DNA of 64,000 nucleotides from Chaetoderma sp. LZ-2023a (GCA_034401795.1 CM067367.1:36132168-36196167); one strand, 5' to 3'; shown: positions 13,276 to 25,307, counted from the stretch's first letter. Numbers and translations are program-made. The notes: generated from the letters alone by a model not told the origin.

Positions 13276-13284
13276 TATAAAAAG
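13276..13284 (+). promoter_or_regulatory. Candidate TATA box of the sushi-domain gene
   Basis: TATAAAAAG lies 55 bp before the ATG at 13331, so transcription would be expected to start near 13306 with a short leader. This is inference from position and consensus only. Confidence 0.5.
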
Positions 13285-13330
13285 TAAGCTAGATAAGTGT
13301 GCAGAGTCCGTGTAGAAAAATCACTGCAAT

Positions 13331-13388
13331 ATGTGGCGTGTTTTATTCAGCGCATTGATTTTTGTGGGTCTAAAAACAGAGTGTATAG
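13331..13388 (+). CDS. Sushi gene exon 1: signal peptide
   Basis: The ATG opens MWRVLFSALIFVGLKTECI, followed by one base of a Gly codon and the donor GTAAGC at 13389. This is the only ATG after the TATA box that leads into a signal peptide and a good donor. Confidence 0.75.
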
Positions 13389-16300
13389 GTAAGCTTGCGC
13401 TAGAGGCTGAGCGTATCTTGTATCTGGGGACTGAAAACTGTTGATATTTGAGGCATCAGAATTCTTTCACGACAACATGTTGTAACCCTTTGAACCGGAA
13501 GAGTAAAATTCCAAAGCTCATTTACAATTCAATAAATATTTGGTTGAATATTTTGAAACTAATTTGACCGGGTCCCGTTGTTGCCACAGGAAGAACCATG
13601 TCCCACCTAGTCAAATTAATTTTTAAATATTCAACAGCTTACCTAGAGCTACCTTGAAATTGAGATCCTGGGAAATCTAGTTAACAGGGTTAAAGGATCA
13701 CTTACTTGTACTTGTAGGCCTATGCCAAGAAAGAAATCCCATTTTGAAAATCTGCCACTGGAATGACTGGCTCGATAACTGAGCCAGTCATTCCAGTGGT
13801 ACATTTTTGAAAAGTAATCTCTTGGCCTGCAAATGAACATCTAATAAGCAAATATTTGGATTTTCTTGACCATATTTAGCCATTACAGGTACTTTAATGG
13901 TACGTGACGTCGTCTCGAATCTTTCCAATGACACCGTTGTAATTTTCGATAATACAATCCATGTTGCTTTAATTGTTCAACATGCTTTAATATGTTAGAT
14001 TCAGTCTCAGCCCTAATTAATTAGTTATTCAGGTCTAGGATGGTTTACATACTAACCATATAACCTAAATATAAATCTTTATGCTAAATTCGTATACGTT
14101 ATCGACGTTATCCGATTAAAGGATATCACGTGGCTGCTTTACCCATCTACGCATATGCACACTTTTACTCTGGCTTGAAGCAGGAGTAATCCACTAGAAT
14201 TTGTACCACGTGATACGGTTATCCGATTATACTTTCTGCGTACGGATATCCAATCGATGTAATGGGGGTACCTCAATAACATATCCGAACTTAGCCATAA
14301 TCATGTAAAGCAATTTTTAATTGCAAACTTGGAACATCCACACTACAAGGAATAGATCCCGAAATCAGGACTTCATTTAACATAATACTTTGAACAAGCA
14401 GTAATGAAATCATCCATATACTTTGTTACCTATTCTTTTAATTTTATAAACTTTCTCCTGTTAAGTCATACAGTTGACATGATTTTACAGTCTATATCCT
14501 GAATTGTAATATTTTGACAGAAACTGGGGCATTGTTTTCGGGCCTTCCACAGATGAATAGTCATGTATTAATGTGGTTACGTCTTTATTCTTTGGTCATT
14601 TGAATTCAACAATCGATTGAAGTAGGCCTATTATGAGACATCGAGATATCTACTTTTAGAACAATGGAGGAATCCAGTTTTAACTATGCCCCGCCCATCT
14701 GTAGCTAAGCTCCACCTACACTTCTCCTGTGTTGGTATATTGATCGATCCCTGAACTCCCTGACTATCAATTTACAGAAGACTATACAGGTAAGTTGTTG
14801 AATATTTTGAGGCTAATTTGGATGGTTACTAGCCTATGCATACAGTATATTTATCAAATAGTAAAGACATGTAATTCTTACAAGAACACTTAGTCCGTCA
14901 TCAATAAAGCATTCATGACGAACTTAACTACATCATTCATGACGTAATTAATTATGACGTCTTCCCTCACGTTGACATGACATCATATGACTGATAAATA
15001 AACTGGAATATCCATTGATCATATCAAGACCTTTTAACCGATATCCACCAAACTTGCTAACTGTCAAGCTATACTTCTATCAACTCAATGGCATATCAAT
15101 AGCAACGTATCATATTAGATGTATTAAAATAATAGAAATAGCATTGGTTTTCTAGATAATACTTAGACCTTTGTCATTGACTTTGACAATCGGGTCAGTG
15201 ACCTTTCGAGAGAAGGAATCCACTTATTAACTCAAACTTTCGTGATCTCAGTTTCGTAATAGAGGAGCTCCACTCTTGGATTTACAAAAAAACTAACCGA
15301 GAAAGGCAGAGAATATTACCGATTTCTAGGGGGTGGGCCTAGAAGAGATGCATTAAAAATATGAACACTATTCTGGTATTTTATTTTAATTCCTTTTTAA
15401 ACCAATTTTACGTTCTTTGTTTTCTTTCTAGACAATACATTTTAATTAGTGGAATCTCATTTCCTATCCCAAAGTTCACTATTCTGTCCATGACTGTCTC
15501 CAAAATGGCCGTTTACCCTAAATGCATTAAAGCGAAAAATAGCTTTTACTCTTCATTTTTTATTCCAGCCTTTATTTGCTATCTTTCTATATCGCCTCCA
15601 TCTCCGTTACAATAGCCTATGTGCATGCATCATAAGTATGGATGATGCACGAGTAATATTGACATGCCTAATGCATATTTACCAGCTGTCTTTGGGCATC
15701 AATGGAAAAACACTTACAGGAAATATGATATCATGACCAGCCAAATGATTTGGGCTGGATTTCCATTTACATATTACTTCGAAGCTCATTAGACTGCCTT
15801 ACGTGTCTTTTTCTACAGGTTTGCGTTGTCCTGAGTTAGCGCCTAAGATTATTTTCATTACAAGGCAAAACTTTGATGCCGTTCAGCTGAGTAGCTATGA
15901 CAGAGACCCGGGGACTGTGGTGACAGCATCATGCCACACTCTTGCCTTGTATCTAATTGGTGACGAAGTCCTTAGATGCCTTGATAATGGAACATGGAAC
16001 GGAACAGTTCCCATTTGCTCTAGTAAGTTGGAATGTTGTATCACGCACATAGGGCCTGTATATTAACACATTACACACCGACAACATACAAGAGACCAAG
16101 TCATTTGGGATCATATTATGTGCAATATTTCCTATATAATCTGACTGGAAGATGCTCTTCTATAAGAAGTGATAGTCTGAGACGATATGATATAATAATA
16201 TTTCATGTCCTAAATAAACAATGTGAACTTGTGTATGAATAAACAATTCAAAATATTATCTTAAAGATATGGCAAATCCTATCCAATGTTACTTACTCTA

Positions 16301-19300
16301 TACTGCCTCCGAGACAAGATCGATGGCTTCACTGGATCGTTGTCAGTGGCATAAATCATGGACGAAGTTGAGCAGACATTGCATGGGCTCAACGCATGTG
16401 TGTGTCAGTGGTCATGTCCAAACACTGAGATTTCCATAAGATGGGTATTAACATGGCACGAGCCTTCGACACAATTAAACGCTCAAAGATCCTAGATGTA
16501 TTGTACTAGGTCAGTTGCAAGGAAGATGAGCTACGGCTATTGAGACTACTATTGCAAACATCAAGCTGAGAGTATGAGTCAAGTCATTAAAGTCTACTTA
16601 GTTTGAGACATGAATTGACTCCCCACAGAGAGATGGTCTATCCCCTGTGCTTTTCACCTGTTACCTTGCTGTGGCATTGAAACCTTCACGGGAAAATTCC
16701 ACAAGACCAAACACTTCCGTGTCCACATTAGGTATATTGCTAGAGATGGAATATGTCAACGATGTGGACTTCATAATCGAGGAAACGAACCCCCTTGATG
16801 AACTACTACCAATAGCTGCAAGCAAACTAAAAAATGAGTCTCTTTAGGAATTAATCCAAACCAGAGTTCTGCCACATGTAAATATCGATAAGGCATGAAG
16901 CTAAAGAAAAAGATGAACCAATTTGTGACGGCGAACCATGGAGGAAAGGTAAAATTCTGGGCTCACTGCTGTGAAATACTGCTGCATGCTGCATCATGCA
17001 GAACAGTTTAGTCCTTCTGGAAGCCATGGATTCGTAAATAAAAGATTCCCTTAGCAAAAAACTACCTTTATACGAGGAAACCTTCGTATCCTTGACGATG
17101 TATAACTGTAACAGCTGGATAGCACCAAAGACATCAGCACCATCACTGGACACTTACATACTTAATGAATGACTGCTGCCTAAGCAGAGGTGATTTTCTT
17201 GGTTTAATCACTGATACACGTCTTGCACACACATGCTGCTATATTCAAACACGATATGTCATCACTTTATATTTTGAAAATCCTAGTGGCATGATGCAAG
17301 TGTCGTAATTTGACTCCAATTTACTTGTCATTGGAATCACGCATTTGCCCTAGCTGGAACAATATATGATTTAATGGTACGATCCTGAATATTTCATTAC
17401 ACGGTGTCCATTTTCCATAGCCATATGTATGTATGGTTACCGTCTTCTACGACTGTTGTAGTAAAACATCATACAGCTGCAATCAGCCCTTTTTTTGCTT
17501 TTGACCAGTGTGTCTTGTCCGTGGCCAAAATCTGTAGCTTCCTAAGGTCCATTCTTGATCTGGGTTTAATGAGTCATGCTTTCTTGGTCACCTCGCAGCA
17601 CGCTTAACATATTTATGCAATGACATCCTCTCCTGGATTTATATTTGCTGGCTCCCAGTAGGCCAAATTCCAAGGCTCTGTGCTGGTGTGTCTTCTGGCA
17701 TTCATAGCACATGCCCAAATATGGACCATCTTTGCATGGCAGACTTTTACAGACAGCGGCAATGTATTACACATCTCGCACAGTGCATCGTTGGAAATTA
17801 TATTGTAAGCGTCCTAGTGTGCCTAACCATGGAAAACCATTTCGGACGATCTGTCGTTGATAATTTGTCAGTGAAATTTCCACAGAAAACTTCGTCAGTG
17901 GCCAAGTGGACACACTAGCCTGATTTACTGGTGATACCCAGCACCGATTATGAATCATGTGACATTTGACCAACAGACACAATAGGAAATGCTATACGGC
18001 GATCGCCTATCATAAGCAAATTTATCAAACATGGTTGTTAATGACGAATTTGCAGCGTATATAAGCGTATTCGATCGCTAGCAAAATTCGCCATTGCTGA
18101 AGTGGTCACATTTGATTTCTCCGAATTTTTTTCTAGATCGGCACGATGAGCGTACAAATCACCCATCTGTCTGGGCCTTTAGGGTCTTTATATACGTTCA
18201 ATTTTATTACATCACCCATGATCGGATTCGTAATGATTAGTGAAATCCGATGGTATACATTCCAGGGAAGGACGTAAGCATGGTCAAGCCCTCAGTAATA
18301 AAACCAGTAAAATGAAAACACCTATACTTCATCACAAAGGAACATAACCCATTAATTTTCCTGCTTACCAGTAAACTCTCCGGTTTAGGGAGCAGGTTAC
18401 TCATGCATGGCGTGTTCGCTAGCCATGTGTGTTGGGTCAGTGTTGCATTGTTTGTTTATGTCATAGTGTTGCTTACTATCTTGCACAGGAATGAGCACAG
18501 CTCTTTGAAGGTCTTACGCAGCTATGACTACCGAATCACGATACTCATTTCCAAGATGGTCATTGTCCATCAGATTGTTGTTCATTGTATTTGTCAAGAT
18601 TTTTGTCTTTGTGGATGTCAAGTTCGGGTTGTGTTGATATATTGCACAGCAGATCCATTTTAAGGGAGGCCTATCACTTGCTGACTCTGATAGAATGGTT
18701 AAGTGGTAAACAATGTCCAGTTTGAATGTCTATTGGATGATATTTCTCCTATTGACTGGACCATGATGAGAATCATGGAAGAAAGAAGAAATATTATCCA
18801 ACATACATTCAAACTGGACCTTGTTGATCACTTAACCATTCTATCAAAGGACTGGTGTACAGCATGGGTGTCTTCTACTGGACCATGATGAGAATCATGG
18901 AAGACAGAAGAGGAAATGGACAGAAGGCACCCACGATGTACACCTCTCCTTGGGGTAAATGAACTAGCTAAACATCAATGTCTATAGGGGAAAAGAGCGT
19001 TACTACGTGGTTCTTCGTAAAATCAAAATATCTAGAGTGAAATGGTTCTGGTGAATTCAAATTTCCTTGACATAGTATCACGAAAATTGATCTGTGTATA
19101 ATACCAACACGTATTCTGTTGTTTTTACCTAAGTTCAGATTGGGAATAGTTGGCACTATTTCTGGATAGTCGGAGGTAAATTCTAATATGCTGACCCTAA
19201 TAGGTTGGGTACGATCTTCAGACTTAAGATCCAAAACAGATACCTCATATTCCTGTGACCCTATAACCGAACCTCTGAATGAGTTCTCACCATTTTCATA

Positions 19301-20473
19301 GACGATAGATGGATAGTTTCGTGAACCAGAAGTCATTTTTATGTATTGTGTATAACGATCAGAACAATGGAGGATTTTAGTTTCTCAGTCAATCATATAT
19401 GTCATAATCAACTACGTGATATTCAACAGCTTACATGTATAGTTTTCTGGAAATTGATAGTCATGGAGCTCAGGGATCAATCGATCAAAGATGGGCAAAG
19501 TGTGGGCGGAGCTTAGCTAAAGATTGGCGGAGGAATGGCTAAAACTGGATTCCACCATTGCTTCCGTGATGAAGTGAGAATACAATCCAAAATTGGCAGA
19601 CTACACGATTGTACGATTCCAGCCTCCTGATACTGATACAGAATTCTAAGGCCATGTTCTCACGGGAGAGTTAATCGGGAACACACAATTATGGGGCTTT
19701 AATAGTTTAGGAACATTTAACTCAACTCTCTGGGCATTAGGATTAATTCGCCAGATACCTATCTGATTTTTACAGATGGGACAATTTTATTGTCTAGACT
19801 TTATATTTCTGATTATGACAAAAAAAAATTAGTTTTAACCTTATACATGGGATTATCTTCCCATGGCACAGTTTTGACACTACTTGTTAAACCTTAAAAA
19901 GTTCCCACTACGGAATTGTGGCAGATGTACTTTTTTTTTTGAAGATTTTTTCAATTATTTCCTTATAGGGTCAATCCCAACGACAACTATTCCGACGACA
20001 CAGATGCCACCTACAATCAATGCAGCGCCAACCACCATTGTGCCGACTGCGCATGTACAACCGACAGGGTATTCACGCATCGATGCATGTATGTATTACA
20101 TATATGTATCACTGTACTACGCACGCATACAAGCACACCACACCACACCACACCACACCACACCACACCACACCACACCACACACACACACACACACACA
20201 CACACATTGGAAACACAATGATATCAAATCATTAATTATTAAAGTCTGGAGAAGAAAGCTGGAGTACATATTAAAACAACGTTGCCTAAAAAATAAAGCA
20301 AGATTTTTTTCGAAAATGAACAGCAGTTATCAAAAGGAAGAATTTGAGATTTCAGTACTGTGTGTATACTACAAGTTTGGTTTTAATTCATTCAGTCTAG
20401 CATAACCTGATTATTGATCATAAACCAGCAAATTTACAAATTTTTTATTTCTCCAAGGACATAATTCAGTGTG

Positions 20474-20505
<32 letters not shown>

Positions 20506-21030
20506 TGTGTGCCACAATAACATCAGTTTTACTGAAGGGATCATCACAAACTTGGGTGGGAGATTGAGCATCGGATCCTAATGAAGTGCACTAATTTTTC
20601 AGTTTAAAGATCAAAGTAAGACAATCTAAGACGTCCAGTGTGATAACAAGTTCTACTGTTGGACCTTGATCAAACATGAGTGGAATGTTTCTCATAGGAC
20701 CGTTAATTCTTTATTTTGGGAACTAAAATGGCAAGAGGAACAGACCGTGACATGAAAATAACAAATAATGTACAGACATTCTTATCACGCTTCAATATGC
20801 TACATATATTCAATATAAAATTGAAATATATTAGATGTTGCTTTATTGCAGTTGTGAAGCCATTTCAACTGGAGGTTCTTCTTGTACGTGGTGAGGAGTA
20901 TCTGGTGATATCAAATCCATGTTATAGAAGAGATAGAATGTGCCCCATCTTCTGTAGTGTGACCATGAGACGGCACAGGACGCTAAATGAGAGGTTTTGC
21001 TTGACCTGCACTTGCGATGATGATCCTTAA
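13331..21030 (+). CDS. Secreted single-sushi (CCP) protein, four exons, 186 residues
   Basis: Four exons join in frame: 13331-13388, 15819-16022, 19969-20088 and 20852-21030 (561 nt, 186 residues plus stop). All three introns are phase 1, as usual for shuffled extracellular modules. Residues 1-18 or so form a hydrophobic signal peptide (MWRVLFSALIFVGL). About residues 22-87 are one CCP/sushi module with four Cys (RCPEL, ASCHT, RCLDNGTWNG, PICS). About 88-127 is a Thr/Pro-rich, probably O-glycosylated stalk. The last 59 residues are Cys-rich: NPCYRRDRMCPIFCS, then RFCLTCTCDDDP. The spacing C-x3-C-x12-C-x2-C-x-C loosely resembles antistasin-type inhibitors, but that is only a resemblance. No transmembrane segment follows, so it is probably secreted. 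No named orthologue is recognised. Defence or extracellular binding is a guess from the CCP module. Confidence 0.75.
13535..13670. repeat. MITE-A core in intron 1 of the sushi gene
   Basis: GTTGAATATTTTGAAACTAA near 13546 and its inverse AATTAATTTTTAAATATTCAA near 13616-13634 bound a short loop; a diverged flank follows to about 13670. Confidence 0.65.
13690..13890. repeat. MITE-B palindrome
   Basis: CCACTGGAATGACTGGCTCG and its inverse CGAGCCAGTCATTCCAGTGG-type arm form a palindrome centred near 13770. The outer parts (AGGCCTATGCCAAGAAAG; CTCTTGGCCTGCAAATG) match the other copies. Confidence 0.75.
14660..15010. repeat. MITE-A, nearly complete copy in intron 1 of the sushi gene
   Basis: It has the same module order as 12118-12500: TTTTAACTATGCCCCGCCC, CTAAGCTCCACCTAC, ACTATACAGGTAAG, TTGAATATTTTGAGGCTAA, and a TCATGACGTA-rich end near 14940-14990. 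The middle of the core is shortened. Confidence 0.7.
15819..16022 (+). CDS. Sushi gene exon 2: CCP/sushi module
   Basis: The acceptor TTTTTCTACAG precedes it and the donor GTAAGT follows at 16023; 204 nt, phase 1 at both ends. It codes for a complete module with four Cys, the GTW-x-G signature before the last Cys, and two potential N-glycosylation sites (NGT). A single exon flanked by phase-1 introns is the classic CCP exon form. Confidence 0.85.
16300..17160 (+). mobile_element. LINE-2 fragment with the reverse-transcriptase YxDD region (plus strand)
   Basis: The plus strand reads DGLSPVLFTCYLAVALKPSR and LLEMEYVNDVDFI (YVND in place of the usual YADD). It is homologous to the minus-strand copy at 39449-40280, which keeps YADD. 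Stops and frameshifts are present. It lies in intron 2 of the sushi gene, head to head with the piece at 17420-17830. Confidence 0.65.
17420..17830 (-). mobile_element. LINE-2 fragment, 3' part (minus strand)
   Basis: This is the same sequence as 33930-34255 (shared CTTATGCAATGACATCCTCTC-type block, TGCTGGCTCCCAGTA, TTTTACAGACAG, ATGTATTACA). Here CACAGTGCATCGTTGG continues without interruption, so this copy is the empty site of the hAT that sits in the other copy at 34256-39440. 17830-18690 shows nothing else. Confidence 0.65.
18690..18945. repeat. Two adjacent hairpin repeats with a common core
   Basis: The first hairpin has arms of about 60 bp (AGAATGGTTAAGTGGT ... ATCACTTAACCATTCT; TGTCCAGTTTGAATGT ... 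ACATTCAAACTGGAC). The second has arms GGTGTACAGCATGGGTG ... CACCCACGATGTACACC. Both enclose nearly the same core, ACTGGACCATGATGAGAATC followed by ATGGAAGA. The arms differ between the two hairpins although the core is shared. Confidence 0.75.
19370..19560. repeat. MITE-A, reverse copy in intron 2 of the sushi gene
   Basis: The reverse order reads TATTCAACAGCTTACATGTA, GTTTTCTGGAAATTGATAG, GTGGGCGGAGCTTAGCTAAA and ATGGCTAAAACTGGATT. 19560-19960 shows nothing else. Confidence 0.65.
19969..20088 (+). CDS. Sushi gene exon 3: Thr/Pro-rich stalk
   Basis: The acceptor TTTCCTTATAG precedes it. The reading frame gives SIPTTTIPTTQMPPT, then APTTIVPTAHVQPTG and YSRIDA. The donor GTATGT at 20089 keeps phase 1 and joins exon 4 in frame. 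A nearer GT at 20069 would shift exon 4 into an early stop, so it was not chosen. Confidence 0.65.
20120..20207. repeat. (ACACC)n then (AC)n microsatellite
   Basis: Pure pentanucleotide repeats grade into a CA run just downstream of exon 3. A further (GTGC)n tract lies at about 20470-20507. Confidence 0.9.
20852..21030 (+). CDS. Sushi gene exon 4: Cys-rich C-terminus and stop
   Basis: It follows the acceptor TTGCTTTATTGCAG. The frame reads VKPFQLEVLLVRGEEY, then NPCYRRDRMCPIFC and ERFCLTCTCDDDP before TAA at 21028-21030. Six Cys lie in the last 35 or so residues. Confidence 0.7.
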
Positions 21031-21080
21031 GTGATTTCATGTCTATTCAATGCAAGATGATAATATACAATGTTAGTAAA

Positions 21081-21086
21081 ATTAAA
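21081..21086 (+). terminator. Candidate polyadenylation signal of the sushi gene
   Basis: ATTAAA lies 51 bp after the stop codon; an AATAAA at about 21224 is an alternative. Inference from consensus only. Confidence 0.35.
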
Positions 21087-21269
21087 TAAGAAGTTTGTGT
21101 TATTACTTCAATAGTACTGACAAGGATGCACTTATTTGGTTTTAACTTACATGGATCTCCCGAGTTTAAAGCTACCTTTTAGCCTATTAACAATTAACTA
21201 CCTATAGGTCACATGACTTGATCAATAAATGAGCACCATTAGCAATATACTCACCAGATTGTTTACTAT

Positions 21270-21405
21270 TACTATTATTGAGCCAGACATTTCAGTGGCA
21301 GCCTATATTTTAAAAATAGTCTTCTCTTTGTCTGCCAATGGAGATTTCACAAAACGACTGCAGAAGCTGCTTTTGCCAGACTTGGCCATTAAATGGTTAA
21401 ACTAT
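21270..21405. repeat. MITE-B, half copy
   Basis: One palindrome arm (GAGCCAGACATTTCAGTGG, AAAATAGTCTTCTCTTTG, TGCCAATGGA) runs to the normal terminus GGCCATTAAATGGTTAAAC; the opposite arm is missing. Confidence 0.6.
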
Positions 21406-21431
21406 TAAATTTTCAACATCCACTTACTGAT

Positions 21432-21985
21432 ATACACTATGGTCAAGTTCAGTTCGTTAACTAGTAAGTTTGATGGTTTACTGAACATGCACAGTTGCTA
21501 TGCCCAATCGAACGCTGTTTAGTCAACTATAGTTCATTGGTACCGGATTCCCCATTGAATTACTATTGCAGAAAATTTGGAACCGGGTACCGGTCTTGAT
21601 TAACCCTTTCCGTCGTTTGTTCTTACGGCATACGAAAATGGGTTATTTTTGCCCGCTAAGATGTCAAAAAAGCATCCATATGAGTGAGAAGGAAATAGGC
21701 CTTGGGAACATTGACATACAATAGGAAAGTATAATTTCATCAAACCAAAGTTATTTAGTGAAATATTCACACTTTTATATGCGTTTATTCGTGGCAAGCG
21801 AGGGGTGTCCGCCATTTTGAAATTTACCCAAATTTGATACTAACCATTTTGAATTGAACTCGGTGGACTTTAACTAGTTAGTTAACTACTTCAAGTTCAG
21901 TGGTGTCTAGTTAACTAGTTAGTTAACTACTTCAAGTTCAGTGGTGTCTAGTTAACTATGGTTAGTGAACCGAACATGACCAATG
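21432..21985. repeat. AT-rich inverted-repeat element with an internal 41-bp duplication
   Basis: TGGTCAAGTTCAGTTCGTTA near 21441 is inverted at TAGTGAACCGAACATGACCA near 21964. A block AACTAGTTAGTTAACTAC plus TTCAAGTTCAGTGGTGTC occurs twice in a row at about 21870-21950. No ORF or clear target duplication was found; it may be a MITE of unassigned family. Confidence 0.45.
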
Positions 21986-22187
21986 TTATGTTTGAAAATA
22001 TTCGATCAGTCATGAATCAAATTGAGAAATATCTTCTCTGAAGAGAAAAATAAAGAAATTAGTTCAAAGGTCAACACAACAATTAGATTGCATCGCCATT
22101 CTCCAGCACATCCAATAATACTGCAATTAACTGGATTTAAGCCTTACTAGTCTATGTCAATATTTAAATTTTCAACTTAAATTAAAC

Positions 22188-22232
22188 AAGAGGCCCAAGG
22201 GGCCTGTATCGCTCACCTGGACCATAGGCATT
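22188..22232. repeat. Mollusc-type short repeat
   Basis: AACAAGAGGCCCAAGGGGCC then TGTATCGCTCACCTGG is a sequence I associate with dispersed repeats in mollusc genomes. It is one of the clues for the organism call. Confidence 0.5.
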
Positions 22233-22609
22233 TCAACTAGAATGATCATTGTCAATAAGTAGAACTCTAATGAGTTGAGCAGACTTGTAACAAGAAAACA
22301 GAGCCCATGTTTCTTTATGTATCAGCTTCTCTTGAACAAACTTTAATGGCCCTTAGTCATCAATATCATATCTCACAAATTTCGGCTCAATCCGTTCAGT
22401 GGCTCTGGAGACGAAGTTGCTTTCATGAAAACCAGGCCATTCAAGACGGCCGCTCAACCATTTGGCAAATCAAGTTCCCTTGAACAAATTTGGTTCAGCC
22501 CGTGCCTTAAATGATATTTTATGAGTTTTGAATCAATCGCTTAAAACAGTTTCGGCGAAGATTTTTAAAGACATTTCTAAAAATCGACCAAAATCCATGA
22601 TGGCTGATC

Positions 22610-22680
22610 GGGTTCATTTGAAGCAACAGCTTCCAGTCAAATAAGTTTCAAAATATTCAACATGTTATTGGTATGGTTCC
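22610..22680. repeat. MITE-A half core
   Basis: GCAACAGCTTCCAGTCAAAT followed by AAGTTTCAAAATATTCAAC is one half of the MITE-A core. Confidence 0.55.
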
Positions 22681-22801
22681 TTTGAAATTAACATACTATT
22701 TCCTGAAAGAATTAATGTCTTAGACTAAGGAGTAATACTATATAGTTCTAACAATTAAATTTAAATTCTTTTCCAAAAAGTATTCGTTTTCTAGCTTGAA
22801 C

Positions 22802-24221
22802 TAGGGTTGCACGATTATTAAATTTTCATAATCGCGATCATTTAAAAAAAATAATCGCGATCATACGATTAATCATGAACTAGACGGAAAACGGAAGGTA
22901 CTGTATTTCGCTTAATTGTATCGTATGCTCTAACAGAAGCTCATCCCCTAACTTTGACATATGAGCTCCAATGATTTCTTAGCAGTTTCAAAACGGCAAA
23001 ACTCTGTATTAGAAGCCCACCCCCTAACTCAACAGATTGTATAGGAAAATTTGTAAGAATAGCGTGTATAATAATAACAATCGTGTCACAGGGTGTGTCT
23101 ACTTCAGACCGATCTCTGCCCTGATACATTTCCGGCCCCTCTAGAAGTCAATACAGGCCTCGGATTTGTAAATCTCGACCACCTATTAGATTAATACTAA
23201 TAGTAGGCCACGTATGTTCAAGATATAATAATGTTTATTCCACACTTTTGTAGTCAAAATGCGCTTAAAACAGTCTTGGCGTGATTAAATAGCTTCCTTA
23301 TTATAAATATATTTTAAGACCAAATTTATGTACCAAACAAGTACGGGAGAAAATGCGCATCAATTTCGTAACGCCGATCAACATTAAATGATCCAAATTG
23401 AATTATTACGAACGACAATATAGCCGGCTTCTTAAGTTGGCGAGCCAGCGGCTCTTTTGCGATGGGAGGCGGTGTCTTCTCGCGAGATATTATACGTTAA
23501 CGGGAGTTTATCAAACGGGTACCCGTTATTCAGATCAGTATAATACTCAGTTCCTATCGCGCAATGATAATATATAGAAATTCCCGAGTTCCGAGTTCCC
23601 GATTCCAGAATATTTATATCCGAGTGCTCGCTCTAAAATAAACTCTTCAATTGGAGGTGAATCACGTGATTTGTATTTTTTTCGCGACGCCATTTTATAT
23701 CAAATTGTGGATTAATTCTGATGTAATAAACGACCTTTAATAAAGGATACGCAATATTCAGGCGCTCAAATCAAATAATTTCACTTCCCCTGTGATGTGT
23801 TGAGATATACATTAAACATAGGCATAGGCGGTGAGAATCTTTACAGGAGAAAATGCGTTGAATTTCCGTGGTATTAGTTTTAGAATCAGAGAATGGTGAA
23901 TGCGGGATAAGCGTGTGTGATTACAACAACAATGACAAATAGCGACCAAGTGAACAATCTTTATTCATCTAAAACTAATCATGAGTCAATACAAACAAAT
24001 CAGTTATTTATTTAGTTTATTTAATCATTCACACATTCAGCTGATAGCCAGATGTTTGTTTCCGTGATTGGTAACGCGAGTAGAGTTTCACAAGCATAAA
24101 AGTGTCTTGACAAAAATTTCCACATGGCAATTATACGATTATTTCATTTTATAATCGTCCACGATCATTTTGAATTATATAATCGCGATTAATCGAATAA
24201 TTGAAATATCATGCAACCCTA
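22802..24221. mobile_element. Non-autonomous hAT transposon (hAT-a), 1420 bp
   Basis: The ends are inverted (TAGGGTTGCACGATTATT; AATATCATGCAACCCTA) and both subterminal zones are rich in ATAATCGCGAT motifs. A perfect 8-bp target duplication GCTTGAAC flanks it (22794-22801 and 24222-24229). No transposase ORF remains. Part of the interior (CACGTGATTT, CGCCATTTTATATCAAAT, a GGATTAATTCTGAT block) is homologous to the element at 59193-60342. Confidence 0.85.
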
Positions 24222-24229
24222 GCTTGAAC

Positions 24230-25300
24230 AGCTAAAATAAATTAATAAAGTCAATTTATAAACAACCAAAATCGATTTCTGAAATCATGATCGATCTGTT
24301 GGTCGAACACACAAACCACTCAATCATCGATCAAATCGATTAATCAGAACAACACTAAGTGGGATGTTTGGGGTGGATGGCTAATATACAACATTACACT
24401 TGTAGTAGATGGTATGCTTGTTTGATAAAATGAAAACGAATGAGAGTTCATTGAAAGCATGCTTACACACTAATTGAACACACATTAATATAAATACATA
24501 CATACACATTATGTACAAGAGAAATATATGTAATTGATGTATGAACTTACTAACTAAGTGGCACTATAAGATAAAATGATGATAATAAATAGCATCAGAT
24601 CAATGTGAAAATGTCACAACATTGAGTACAAGCATATAACATTATTTCATCAAGAAACAAAATGAATTTCATTCATGGAAATCAAACAGAAAAGCTGTTA
24701 GATTTTAAAACATAGCTCATTTACCATCATAAGGCAGAGAGCGCATCATAGAATGACGCAAGATAACATGTGACAAATTTGATTATTACATCACATATTT
24801 GAGTGACAGATCGGATGACTTCATTAGATAGTGTTGTGATTCAATACCTTAGATTTTGACAAGAATGAGTGCAATGTTTGACAATATCTGAAATCTTAAA
24901 ACGTGGAATGGTAATGATTACCATGAAATTGCATGATTCAGAATATGGGTAGGCCACAATAAGTCATTATTGCCTAATGAAAATGAGCTAGCTAGATTGT
25001 TAAAATTATAGTTTCCAGTCTCATTATAAGGGAAATTAGACAATGAAGTAATAAAATAAACAGAATTTGAAAACATTAAAAATCAGAAGCATTGACTTGG
25101 AAGCAATGGTGCCAATTTAACTGCATTTTCTATCATTATTCCACCCCGTCACCAACCCTACCCAACCCACCCAACAAAACTGGTATGGCTATACGAGTCT
25201 GACACATCATTACTATTACAGGTACATGTATATACAAATGTGTCATATATTGACAAAAATTGATATGGAATCTGACTTGCATTAAAAGACCACCTGTCCT
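24230..25300. other. AT-rich intergenic stretch without a recognisable gene
   Basis: Only a MITE-A-like tail was noticed (TTTGAGTGACAGATCGGATG near 24800). No ORF or splice-bounded exon was seen. Confidence 0.5.
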
Positions 25301-25307
25301 TATATAA

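Noticed and set aside
20069..20070. GT at 20069 as the donor of sushi exon 3
   Set aside because: It would enter exon 4 in a frame that stops after about 14 residues; the GTATGT at 20089 keeps phase 1 and the Cys-rich frame.
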